Of a DNA stretch of 64,000 nucleotides, positions 1 through 12,342 are shown piece after piece. Source of the stretch: Lucifuga dentata (Eukaryota > Chordata > Actinopteri > Ophidiiformes > Bythitidae). The position numbers and the translations under genes are program-made. The stretch is from the NCBI GenBank assembly GCA_014773175.1, contig VXCM01003181.1:1-64000 (forward strand), read 5' to 3'. Below the pieces are notes generated by a model. It was given only the letters and a program-made list of their open reading frames with translations. It was not told the origin of the DNA and did not search any database. How positions within the stretch are numbered: the first letter of the stretch is position 1; each line of letters starts with the position of its first letter.

Positions 1-60
1 GTCGGATGCCCTTCCTGACACAACCCTCTGCATTTATTTGGGCTTGGGACCGACACAAGG
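1..60. repeat. Dispersed teleost repeat fragment
   Basis: The window opens inside a sequence (GATGCCCTTCCTGACACAAC followed by CTCTGCATTTATTTGGGCTTG) that I recall as an abundant interspersed repeat in teleost genomes. Only its end is present because the window starts within it. The identification is from memory and no family name is offered. Confidence 0.5.
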
Positions 61-333
61 AGGACATTTTAAAAATTCTAAAAATACTGTAGAAAATTTG
101 AACGTCAGAGCGGAGGGCCTAACGAGTGAAATAATCTGTTATACTCTCTTACAAAGTAGCTTTTGCAGTTTGACATGCATTAAAAAAAATNCCCCCCCAA
201 TATCAGTAAAAATGGTTTAAACCACATGCTTAAAATTGTCTCTTGCTTCCCCCCACTGTTTTGAATCTACTTGTAATGTCCTTCCCCAGATAAATTTTAT
301 TTCCCAAATACGGTATGTAAAAAAAAGAAAAGA

Positions 334-375
334 TTTTCAAACTTGCATGTTTAAATAAACATGCAAGTTTGAAAA
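334..375. repeat. Perfect 20-bp inverted repeat, 2-nt loop
   Basis: The left arm 334-353 (TTTTCAAACTTGCATGTTTA) is the exact reverse complement of 356-375, with only AA between them. Outside the arms an A-rich tract at about 319-333 faces a T tract at 376-405, so the stem could extend imperfectly. A single-N gap lies in the T tract at 392. Confidence 0.9.
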
Positions 376-1129
376 CTTTTTTTTTTTTTTTNTTTTTTTT
401 TTTTTTGTTACAATATGAGTATTTATGCAATGTCGAAAAACATTGGACCATTTACTTCCCAATGTGTTGCTGATTAACCAGAAATGCACTTAATGAATTA
501 ATTATGGGGAATAGAGAAATGCTGAGTTAAAAAAAAATGTTTTGTTCACAGTTTGGGGCCTAAATATTTACCACACAGAAATGTTAGGAAGAAGGACAAA
601 AAGTAGTAACATTCTATGCTGAATATCAGAAGCATGTTGTGGCTGATAAGGGACCCAAGTAATGCCACAGTTAGTCCTGTAAGTGATCTGTACATACTGT
701 TCTTATTCATGTTCCCATCTTTCTTGGACAGTTTTAATCAGGGTTTTTCTCTTTGGTCATTTATAGCATTGTGAACTGAACTTAACAGCATAGCAACAGT
801 AACTATGGGAATTGAAACCTTTGGAGAGGTCAATGCAATGGCCTCCACTTGGCCCTCTTTTCCACAAACGCTCTCACATTGATTATTCTATTCACAACAT
901 TTATAACAACCTCTGCCACGAACACCCACATCCACACACAAACAGAAAAAATATTTAATACCATGTTTTTAATTTACTGTAAGGCCATTTCCATCTGCTG
1001 TAATTGTAGCTTGGAAAATGGAATTTCATTTAAAACATACATATATATGCTTGAGTTAAATGTTAACTGCAGTACAAAATGTGTTAGCTCTTGTTTAGGT
1101 TTATCCTCACTTCATCTCTATTTTTTCTG

Positions 1130-1161
<32 letters not shown>

Positions 1162-2053
1162 TCACTGACCCCTCTCTCTTCACGCTCTTCTGTTTCTCTT
1201 CCCCATTTCTTTACCTCTGTGTGCATTTCATGTAGACTGCAGTCCTCATAAGACAAACTCTCCAGGGACCCTTAATTGACAAGTGTGTACAATAATAATC
1301 AGCAGCAACGCGACTGCCCTTTAAAATGACAAATTAACTAAACTAATTTCAGATAATCCTTCAACATACCGGGCTATGCTGACAGCGCCAATTGATATTA
1401 GAAATGCCAACACCCCTTGTCTCTGACTTGTGACAGTCAGTATAGACCTGAGCCCCCACCCACTGTAAAGGTGGTATGGCTGATAAACTGCTGATGGAGC
1501 TTTGAGGAGATTAAAACAATTTTGCAGCTCTGCATGTGTGTGTGTGTGTGTAATGTGACAGGCTCACACAGCTGTATACACACAGTATATATGCCCACAG
1601 TATCTTGAGGGTTACAGTAAGCATAAACAGTAGTTCTGTGCACTAACTGTAATGGATTCATTTGAAAGGCAGGGTTAAATCTAATGAGCATTTGCATATA
1701 TGAGTTCATGTTTATAAGAAGTTTATCAATTTATATTCTATTTCTGTGTTGATACCCAATCTTTCCCCGCTAAAGCATTATAATATGTTCTGTCAACATG
1801 GTCGTCTCCTGCAGATTAGCATTGTCAGATATTGTATGAAAAGGACAACAAGTTGTTTTCATAGCAATAGAAGAAACCCTGACATATGTACTTAATATCA
1901 GGCATCCATCATAAAGGACAGGTGTGAACCATAAAAAGAAGATAGTAAGAAATATTGACCAAATATCTAGAAGAAAAACCTGACAACCATCAAGGGATTT
2001 CATGTCTTTTGCTTGTGTATCCGGTGTGTGAGAGAGAGAGATATTTGATTTAT

Positions 2054-2894
2054 CGTATATACTCGACTATAAGCCGATCTCAACTATAAGCCGACCCCCG
2101 ATTTTAACCTGCAAATTTAGATTTTTAAAGAAATCCGCATATAAGCCGACCCCCTGATGTTGTTCCACCAATTTATTTGTTTAGCAAATTACCTATTTTT
2201 TTTTCTGAGAATTGTCATAGTATTCCTGTGATTTTCTGAAAATAATCACCGGTACCGGTAAACAGCTGATTACCATAAGTGACATTAGCTAACATTAAGT
2301 TTTCCGGATTCCTCTTCCTCGTCTGAATCACATTGATGAAGATAAGGAAAGCTTTACAAATGAGTATAGTTATCACGACGCTTATTTAGGTTGTTCAGCT
2401 GTGTAATTATGGTGATTTATTTTATTTTATTTATTTATTTATTTATTTGTTAAGAATCTCACCCATTACATGTTTTCAGTAATTATCCTGTACCTGAGTC
2501 AATGCGGGCTTGTCTATGTGCTGGACATTCCTCAATACGGAGTTTTGGAATTCTTTCAGCTGATGTTGTTCCATCAATTTATTTGTTTAGCAAATTACCT
2601 GTTTTTCTGGGTATTGCCATAGTAATCCTGTGATTTTCTGAAAATAATCCACATACCGGTAAACATTATGTTTGTTTCAGCAGCTGATTACCGTAACTGA
2701 CGGATCAAGGCTTACTGGCCGCTGCAAAATGTGCTAGATACAATGTTTTGTCAGGAAATATGTCATTCTAAGGTATGATTTAAACTATTTTACATGGGTA
2801 GTGGTAATGGGTAGTATTTCTACTCCTAGAAATTTTGTTCTCTGGGGGTTCGATTTGAATTACTCGAGTATAAGCTTATACTCGAGTAAATATG
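2054..2894. mobile_element. 841-bp non-autonomous DNA transposon (TIR element)
   Basis: The left end (CGTATATACTCGACTATAAG) matches the reverse complement of the right end (CATATTTACTCGAGTATAAG) at 17 of 20 positions. The flanks share a weak (A)TTTAT that may be a target duplication, but it is low-complexity. Inside, a segment of about 125 bp at 2158-2284 is repeated at 2562-2701, with the shared core TTTATTTGTTTAGCAAATTA. No transposase frame is present, so this is a deletion derivative or MITE. From memory, ACTCGAGTATAAGCC-type ends occur in DNA transposons of many animals; I do not assign a superfamily. Confidence 0.7.
2860..2889. repeat. Perfect 30-bp palindrome in transposon end
   Basis: The right end of the 2054-2894 element is a perfect palindrome with 15-bp half-sites (TTACTCGAGTATAAG and its complement) and no spacer, centred on AAGCTT. 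The right end therefore carries two head-to-head copies of the ACTCGAGTATAAG motif. Confidence 0.9.
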
Positions 2895-3025
2895 GTATTT
2901 ATTTATTTTTATTTGTGTCATGCACACAAAGCACCCAGCCCACACTGACTTATAAGACACAGTTGTAGTGCAATGCACCGCTGCAGTGGTGAAATAAAAA
3001 TTGTCTCAAATATACAGTGAGGTTT

Positions 3026-3026
<1 letters not shown>

Positions 3027-3060
<34 letters not shown>
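3027..3060. repeat. (GT)n(GA)n microsatellite
   Basis: A compound dinucleotide tract of GT units followed by GA units, lying about 130 bp beyond the 841-bp element. Confidence 0.9.
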
Positions 3061-3892
3061 ATATGAAGACATTTATGCACACACGGTCCAACTAGGTTAT
3101 GATTCCATGAGTTGTGCATAGAGTTGAGAAAGTTTAGGTTTTTAATATTAATTTATCTGTTCTGCAGGTGTCTAATTGCTGGTGTTTGCCTGTCATTACA
3201 TCACCTCTAATGTATTTTTAAGGAGTCTTATGAAGGTTCTGGGGGAGAATCGAGCAGAATAAGGGCTCTTTGATTAAAAATAGTGCTGGACTAGAGATAG
3301 ACAGCCCGCAGGTTTTTCCATCAACCTGCACCACACAGAAAATATGTTGCAGCAGATTTTTTGAGCAGCTGTTATGTGTGTGCAGACCAAATCAAATCCT
3401 TTGCTTTGTGTTGCATCGCTCTTTCAGCGTCTTTACTTGTGGGTGTTGGGTGTGTTGAGGTGTTTTGAGGACAAGCGTAGGAGAACGTTTTCAAATCTAA
3501 TTTGGTTGTTTACAACATTGCATTTTATTTGATAATTTTCCTAATTTAGTCTTGTCCAAATATAATCTTCATGCAAAAGTTGTTCTGAGTCACAGTGCTT
3601 AAGGCTGCTCTCCCATATAAGCTAGCAGCTTATATGTGAAGGGGATGTTTGGGTAGTAAGTAGCCATGCAAGCAGTTTCCTTAACCAGTCATTAAACCAG
3701 CTTAACGATAAAAAAATCTGTTAATCGTTAAAACCCTGTGGAGGAGTCCCTTATGACATCATCTGAAATTTAAATAATAAACACCATATGTGACTGGACA
3801 GAAAGAAGAGTTGTATATGTACACGTATACCTCCACTGAAAGTTTACATCTTCATTATTAATGCAATTTTCTGCATATTGTGTAGCCATAGT

Positions 3893-3924
<32 letters not shown>

Positions 3925-5089
3925 CAGACAAACTATTGTTCCACAGTCCAAAGATTAAACTGCTATATGCATAATCTAATTAAAAGTTCACGAGAGCGCT
4001 CCAGCCAATTCACGTGTAAAACAGTCATGTATGTCGACCAGTTACAGGCATGAAAATGGTGTAGAATTGTAGGGAATCACATCGGCTTCCAATTCAGCTA
4101 TAGAGTGTGAAACTTGACACTCCTTGCAGACATACAGTAGCAGATGCAGGCAGATCAGGCTGTGAGCAGAGCACTAGTAAAATAATATACCACCTTCTTT
4201 AACAGAATACATTCTTGATCAATTAAATTTTTAATGATGATAAATCAATAATTAGCCTTAAGCACCAGTAGTAGCAAGCTGCTGTAACATGTCGCTCACA
4301 TATGCAAGCTTAAGTTAACAGCTAAAGTATTTCAGCTTTCCTCTGGTAGCAGCATGGTTCATTTGCATAATTATCTAGAAGGGCTGGAGAATATTTTTAA
4401 ACTTACACCGGGTCAGTACTTACTGACTCGGCACACTAGGGAGCACTGTTTGTCATCCCACCAGTGATTCATGAGTTACAAAATGTGAATAACATGAGTC
4501 CCTTGTGGCCTGTGTGCAATGTGGCAGGAGGGTAGGTGAAGTAAAGGCTGAAGTTGAGCAAGAGTAGTAAAAAACAAATCTACACACTTGGGGAACTTAC
4601 ACACACTTATGGGAAAATCTAAAGGGTAGCCAGGAGTGCCTAGCCATCATTCTTTAGCCTGAGCAATGTTCTAAACTTGTAGCACACAACATTTTTTTTG
4701 TTGTTGTTTTTTATTTCTAGGATGCCCACAAACTCATATTGGAGAAAAACTGTGGGGTATGTAGCTTTGAATGTGTGTGTGAGTGGCATTTTTTGGTTCT
4801 GTATGTGTCATTTGTGTAGGGGTGTGTTGTCAGTCATGGAAACAGCGTGTACAGGAGAAGGAGAAGAGGAACAGGAGACGATCTTTAGGATCTTCCTGGC
4901 AGACAAGTGTGTACAGGGAGCCACTGTCCCTTTCTCCCCTGCACGTATTTTTTATCACATGCTCCTTTTTTATACGTTTAGCTTTCTCTCCCCTCCAAAC
5001 TTCTGTGTGGGGTGTGTGCTGACATGGCAGTTCTTAGCCTTGCGCACAAAGCCCTGTGGTGCTTGGTGTACGAGAGATGGAGAATCTGT

Positions 5090-5247
5090 GTGTGTGTGTG
5101 TGTGTGTGTGTCTATGCATGGGCTCATGCTTCCATGCAAGATAATATTGAGAAAGTTATGCTTGCTTGCTCTCCCATGCCTTCCTCTCTCACATACACTG
5201 ACATTACAGTGTATGAGATCCCATAATTCCATGGGGGGGGGAGGAGN

Positions 5248-5286
<39 letters not shown>
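5090..5286. repeat. (TG)n, G-run and (GA)n with N at 5247
   Basis: A TG tract at about 5090-5111 is followed by a run of nine G and then a (GA)n tract at 5248-5286. The single N at 5247 marks an unresolved gap at the start of the GA tract, so its true length is unknown. Confidence 0.85.
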
Positions 5287-5289
<3 letters not shown>

Positions 5290-7027
5290 GGGAGGATGCT
5301 CATGGAAAGTCCATTTAGTCTGGCAACACCCCACCTCTGAAGCAGTCCAGACTTCCTGCTTAGAATGGATCATCTTAAATTATCCTGAGCTGAAATTCAA
5401 ATTTCATTTTGTTTTGGCCTTAAGCAATGGGCAAATCTGCCTCGGTGAGATCAGTAAAGGTCAGGGGAAATTAAAATGCTTAATGTAGGGTTTGTCAGTG
5501 AGAGAAAGAGGAAGAGATAGAGCTGGGAAGAGATAGAGGGCCAAAGTAAAAGGCCATGTGCCTGACAGTTTCATCTAAGTTTGTGAGAAAACTCTTTTCT
5601 GGTCTAATGCTATTAGTTATTAGCTTGACAGATCCAAATTCCTGCATTCTTTCATATCTATCATATTCCAAGATATAGATTGAATTTATATATTCTGCAA
5701 AATTGAAAGGTAAGACATCCTTATGGTTCAGTGGTTTAATCAACAGACCGTGCATGCTTTACAATACATTGCTATGCATACCAGAATACAAGATGATTTG
5801 TTATGACAATACACAGATCCAATAAATCTGATGCATGGAAGTAAAATAGCAATGCCAGAATGTGACTGACATCCGATGAACAATTCCACCCTCCCCTCGT
5901 TATACTTTGTTCAATATATAGATAGTTATTTTATTAGATATCTAGCAAAATCTCCTGAAAATGAAAACAAATGGGGCTGTCAGGAGAACTGGGGTGGAGG
6001 AGAGAGACAGCAGTCCTGCAGTGTGTGTATATGTGTGTACATGCAGGCCCACACACACATGCACACGTCTGCATCTCTTCTTTTGAACACATGTATATGT
6101 GGTACACGATTCTTAAACTCAAATATGCAGACTCATGCATGCACTTGTATTTGAATGTTTCAGCTGACATGAGAGATGAGTTAAAGCCATATAATTAACT
6201 GCCATTTTTGAATCTCCATTCTCAGTCAACCTGTGTTATATCTTTTGATTGCAGTGACGATTTTAAGTGAGCCAGTAAACAGTATGTAATAAATGCAATC
6301 ATCTGTATGGTTTATGGATTTTATATCTCTTGTTTTCCCATATTCAGTATTCAGACTTAAAGGTAAATACTTTTTCACATATACACATGAGTGTCGTGAA
6401 GTTTAAGACCTCAATTTTCCTCAGTGCTGGAGAGCAGACTTTACTCCAGCTGACTGATAATTAATGGCAGAGCTTCTCATAACAGTTTCCACAACAAAAA
6501 TGAAATATTTATCCTAGAGGGATAGAAAAGAGGAAAGAAGGAAGCAAATTGTTCAAGTCCCAAAGGAGTTTTTTCTCGACAGTTTATTCTGCTACCAAGA
6601 GTTCTGCAAACGAACAACCTGCTGCTGGCACAAATGATGCTGCTTGTGCAGTAACGTTATTGTTAATGATGATCGCAACAAATATTTCCCACGTGGTGAT
6701 GGTGATGCTGACAAAGTGTACTTACTCTCAAACCTGTAACATTCTCTTTTCACAGTGAAAATACAAGACAACTCTCACAGAAATGCCACTGCAGGTCCAG
6801 TCAGCATTTTGTGTCAGGGAATGTGTGTGTCTCTCTCTCTCTCTCTCTCTCTGTCCCTCCCTCCCCCCCCTCTCCAACAGTACACACTTCTCACAGCTGA
6901 AATAAACAATATATTTTGGAAACGTTTCCGTCAAGTCTGGTCAGCAGTTTGCGGCTCTGAAAAACATTAGCTACAAACAAACACATAAAATGAGGAGAAA
7001 AGAAGATAAGGGGGGTCCCATACTTAA

Positions 7028-7595
7028 ATGACCATACTGGTCATTTTTCATGTTTATGCCCAATATGAACAACCTCCATCATGTTACTGACAAGCAATTT
7101 CCAAAACATAAAAGCATATTTTAGTTTCCCTGTCATTTTTTCCAAATCCCCTAATCTTGCAAAATCAAATGTTCAGGTGATACCTTAAAAATCATTGCTT
7201 TCTAATACTTAGACAAGTTTGTAGAAAAGATGCCATTTTAATTTCTCAGTAAAAGCCGTTTTCTCCAGGGACTATATTCTCTGGCGAAGACATACTGTAC
7301 ATTGTTTTTGTGCTGCTCCGTGTCGGACCGGTTAAATAAAGTTACATCAACAAAAAAACTTAACAGACATAGTATTCGCTGTGATGGATTACATATCTCA
7401 AGCATGTTTCAAGTTTCTACAAGTTGATTTTTATTGGGTACTGGAAAGACCTGAAACCGATGGTAGTCTGGAAAGTAGGGGAAAATTTCTAAAATTTACC
7501 ATCCCAGTAGTATATTTTAGGAAATGGTTGTCAGTAACATAACATGTATGCAGGTTTTATATTGGGCTCAAACATACAGTATCATCAGTATCGCT
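7028..7595. mobile_element. TTAA-flanked MITE, copy A
   Basis: TTAA at 7024-7027 is followed by an end starting ATGACCATACTGG. The right end, read in reverse complement, gives a related terminus (GCGATACTGATGATACTGTA followed by TGTTTGAGCCCAATAT), so inverted repeats of about 38 bp are visible. The right target site is TTAT rather than TTAA, probably by mutation. The interior is collinear with copy B at 39858-40440 and, reversed, with copy C at 46238-47808. There is no open reading frame. A TTAA target points to the piggyBac or Kolobok superfamily. Confidence 0.75.
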
Positions 7596-8855
7596 TTATT
7601 TTGCTCTTGGCCACTGATTATGAAATATTTTTAGTAGAATCACATCTTCTAGAAATGTGCCGATTGACCTTCTAGCCTAATTAAAGTGCACCATCATCAA
7701 CAGAGAGCAGATAAGACAGCTTGGCTGTCAGTGTGACTGACAGGGTTAGGCTCTCCCCCTGTAGTCACATCAGTACTACAGAGGCCATGCATACAAAAGC
7801 ACATGACAGGGAAGTAAAAGCTCTTGCTTCCCATCAAGAACCAGCTTCAGCTAATAATATGGAAATGGTCAAATATAAAAGTGTATCAGTGACATGCTCT
7901 CGGGATTATGTATTTACTTATGCATTTTCAACTCTACCTCATACTGCATTTCTCTGTCTCATAACTGTTAACACTGCAGTTTTAGCAGACTAAAGGTATG
8001 CTATGCACTGAACTGTGCTGCGCTGCATAGTGTGGCAGGGCAAGTGGCATGCTAACACTAGCACAAATTCAAAAATGAATATGGATCAAGGAATATATCC
8101 AAAATGAATCCACTGCCTGATGTCATATATATAGAGCAAATGTGTCTCCACTTCCACCACCAAGGTCTCTGTAGGTTTAGGGGGAGGTGAGTGTTACCTA
8201 TATTCCCCTGCAGCTCTCTCACTCCTGGCTGGGAAAGCTGACATGCAGGGTGGCCTATAAGCCTCTTTTGTCCATGTGCAGCAAAGTCATCTGCCAGCTC
8301 AGTTGCTCTCGCGGACAAGGCTTGAGAGAGATAGCCCATATTCTGCTACATCCTCACTCGCTCTTGAGCTGGAGTTGGGCATGGCCTCTCACTCTCTGAC
8401 TCCTAAGCCTCCTCCCTTTCATTTCTCTCTCTGTCTCTCTCTTTCTCTCTTATACAATCTCTTTCCACATTATTTGGAATTTTCCATTCTTCCTATATCC
8501 CTGTCCAACCTATATATTTCTATTTTGCTGTGTTCTTTCGAGGGGCTTTTGTAACCTGTAGATATGATTTTACACTTTACTTGTAATTCTGCTCTCTCTG
8601 ACTATCCTCAGTTGTCTTCCCTCAGATAGAGGGTTTTGTTCCAGCATGGACATATATCTAATATTATTGCAGTTGTGAGGAGGTGAGAGGATATTGGTCT
8701 TGTACAATATATTCTACACAGGAAGATCAAGGGGACAGGATATCACGTGGGGCTCAGTTTAGCTTGGTGTGTAATGAAGTTTGTTGTCTCTTGCTGTGGT
8801 CAATTTTGTCCCTCCATGTGAGAAAATAAGGTAATTACTTGAGAGCAACCATGAA

Positions 8856-8890
8856 GGCTAATGAGTTACCATGAAGGTAACTCATTAGCC
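8856..8890. repeat. Perfect 15-bp inverted repeat, 5-nt loop
   Basis: GGCTAATGAGTTACC at 8856-8870 is exactly complementary to 8876-8890, with ATGAA as the loop. The word ACCATGAAGG occurs just before the left arm and again across the loop. Confidence 0.9.
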
Positions 8891-11800
8891 ATCCAAGATC
8901 ATCACAAGGTAATATGAGAGAAATAAGAGATAGAGATACAAAAGCAGAGAGAAGTCTGAAAATGGGGGAGCGACAAAAAAGGAGAAAAATATGCCAAATG
9001 GGTAATAATAATAAAACCCACTGAATGAGCTAAGTGTAACTCTACTGTAAGGAAGAGGAAGGAAAGACAGAGAAACAGTGTATGGAGGAGAAGGGAGGAG
9101 GGATGGGTTGAGGGGGCTGGCCGAGGGGGTGTGTCCAACATTACCCTCATGAATCAGTGTCAGCGGAGCGATGAGAAAATAATTAAGAAACAGGCTAGTG
9201 CTGTGTTAAATACTGCCAAAGGTAAAAGGCCTATTCTACTGTATAGAAACAGTCTGGATGGAAAAGAAGAATGGCAATAAATGGAAAAGGGAAAAATGGG
9301 GAAGGAAAAATCCATATCATAACGGATGCCAAAATGCCCTTCAGATGGCATTATGAAGGGAGACAATATAAATAGCACTGCCATATTGTAAATGTTTATA
9401 TACGGTGGCTACGTATACACGTTGCACAGCAGTTTCAGGATTTATGACCATAGCCGTAATGCACTGAAGTCGACACAAGGCTGTGAGTAATATTTCACGT
9501 TTGTTATCATATCGAGTGTAAATTTGCTGAGACGTATATGGTGAAGATAAAATATTTTAAGCAATTTCTCCTTCTATTCTTTTCCTTTCAGCTATTCTGT
9601 TCTGAGGTGGGGAGGAAGGGGGTAGAAGCTGTCTACTGGGCTTGTTCCTTGGGCTGACTGTGACACTACAGAAAATCATACACAACACACATACACACAC
9701 ACACACACACACACCTGCACACACTTTACACGCTCAGAAAGGTTTTACATGAAGTAGCTCGGGAGGGAGAAGCCAATAATTGTATGTTCAAGGCTTCCAG
9801 CAGGGCCAAGGTGCAGCTGAAATCCCTCAGCTGGCAGCACCGAACACAGCAGCCATCAGATCACACACCGATGCATAAAATCAGTGGAGCGCTTTAGAAA
9901 GTATTGGGTGACATACAAGAGGTCCTATGTGCTGCCTGTGCATTTTCTGTGTTTATAAGTGTGTATGAGCCTGTGTATGTGTGTGTGGGTGTGCACATAC
10001 AGATGTGTGGGCAAGTCTTTTAGGTGTCATGAATGATATCCATCATCTTTGCCACCAGCAACACAGAAAGAATTCATGATCACTGCTCTCTAAATCCCCT
10101 CTGAGGTGGAATCGACTTGGTCGGTGTGGAAGAAATGTGTATGGTTGGAATGCAAAAGATGTCTTCCTGTGTGGCTGGTGCACGCTAACATGCCCCACAG
10201 TTTAATCTTGAGCTCTTTGGCTTGACTAACATGCTATAGGGCATGTGATGCAACAGTTACCAACTGCAGCCACCCACACAGTGTTCTGTATGATGATGTT
10301 TGTTGTAGAAAAATGCTTTAAATTTCTCATTTACATATACAGTGCTGGGTGCATGCATGTGAGGCATGTGTTCATGGATGTGTGTCTATATACTTAAGCT
10401 GTCCTATAGAATATATAGTATGTATTGACAGGTGTGAATGTGCATGTATACCTATATCGATGCTTTGTGTGTGCATACATGAGCAACATATGTCATTGTG
10501 CTCATGTGTGTGAACTGTATGTGAAAGCAGTTAGGCCTAATCCATCCCAGAGGAGTCTTTAGTGAGGGATGCGTTGCTTCTGCAGCATTGCTATCAAGGC
10601 CCTACAAGCATGGCTGCATGGCAGTTTTACTGATGGCTTGTGCAGATCCCAGCCAAGCGGCCAATGAGCAGCCTTGACACTGAAATGATGAAACTATGAC
10701 ATGAGCCTGCATCACCTTTGGGGCTAATGTTAGGGATGCTGGTCCCTATGGCTGCTGTTAAAGGGAGCATGTCAGAAAAGAGTTATATATTGAATATATG
10801 TATGACATAGTGGGATTTCTGGACCACATGAAATATAATGTGGTTAGCATTCATATACTATGAGTTAAGTGTGGGTTTGGCCTCTGTAATCTTCTTTTTC
10901 ATACATTTTCTAGGTATATGTTTCAATACAAGGCCATACTGCATTGCTTTGGTGATAAAATTGCACAAAAGGGGAACACTAGGTTGAAGGCTTTTTTGGT
11001 GATAACTACAGTATTGTTTTCTTTGCACTGCTGTTTCCAAGCAACATCTCCTAAGTTGTGAGGGAAGCTGCACTAATAAGCTACCTCATTAGGGCCAGTG
11101 CATGGTAGGCCTTACAGTTTGTGCTGTCAACTCTGTGGGTTAGCATGCAACTTCAAAAGACAGCTGCAGATACAACACACACACACACAGGAGCGCTAAT
11201 TTACTTTAGTAATTGGTAAACAAACTATTCTATCAAGCCCGTTCTCCATTGAAGGGCTGATAGTGGAGCCTACTAACTGGGTTCTGTCTGAAGTGGCTCC
11301 AGCATTATAACAAAATATGTGGCCATCCTCTCGCTGGTGATAACGCAGCACATAAAAGGCTCATTATTCAGGAGTTAATTTGGCAGGGTTTCTCACCCTG
11401 CTGCTGTGCCAAACCTCAGGCTCCCTCCCTCGTTGGTCTCTGCCACTCCCATCACTGAACCCGTGCTGTACACAGGATGGGAGGCAACACACATGCTTAT
11501 ATTTACTGTACAGTACATGCACTCACACATTTCACATTAATGCAAACACAACTCTAGTTAGATTCCTATATGTAATAAATTGGATTAAATTCCACTGGCT
11601 AAGCACTGTGATCTCTTAGGGTTAATTAATTTCATTCCATTCTGTCTGTGTTTTTTATGCTTGAACACATGCTGACACTGTTATTGTGTGGCGTCCCGCT
11701 CACTGGAGAAGTATAATAGGCTGGTGAAGGAGGAGAGAGGAAACCACAATGTTTGGTATTCCAGCTACAAAGTGATTTTGATTCTCTCTTTCTTTCTTTT

Positions 11801-12310
11801 GACAAGGAAATATGCTACAGTAGCTAGCTGTAATATGGTGGATCTTTTCCCAAAGCCCCTCCTCATAGCCTGTCCTCAGCTCTTATCTTCCTTTCCAAAT
11901 GAAAAAACCTGGATGGCTTCTCAGGGCCGCAGTTTCTGCCTGGATGCTATCTCATTTGGTTTTAATATATTTATCCATTCATTATTGTTCCCTTTTATCG
12001 GCCAGCTAATATTGTTCATAATTTGTCCTTATCTCCGAGCCTGACAGTCAAATTTACACTCCAGTTCAACAGACAGATGGAGAAATGACCCTTTTCCAAC
12101 CCCTCCTTCCCTCAATTCTCTCCTCCCTTCATTCCTCTCCTGCTCTCCAAACTCCAATGAAACATGACTGACAGCTCGCTGTATAAGTAGTTGTCATAGC
12201 AACCTCCCCATCCTTCTGACAAGTGCTTTCTCTCTATAGCACACTCTCTCCCTCTGTCACAGTATCTCTCACCCTGCTTCCATCCCCGTTCCCTTGCTGT
12301 TGCAACAACT

Positions 12311-12315
<5 letters not shown>

Positions 12316-12342
<27 letters not shown>
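12316..12342. repeat. (GA)n microsatellite
   Basis: A pure GA dinucleotide tract between CT-rich sequences; nothing else is recognisable here. Confidence 0.9.

Noticed and set aside
849..1235. 128-codon open frame on the + strand
   Set aside because: It runs through a poly-T tract (poly-Phe) and has no domain or coding bias.
4720..4780. Possible short CELF exon after TTTATTTCTAG (GATGCCCAC...)
   Set aside because: It starts like the 49-nt RRM1-ending exon (GATGGC...), but the translation (MPTNSYWRKTV) does not match MARPIQVKPADSE and there is no donor at the right distance.
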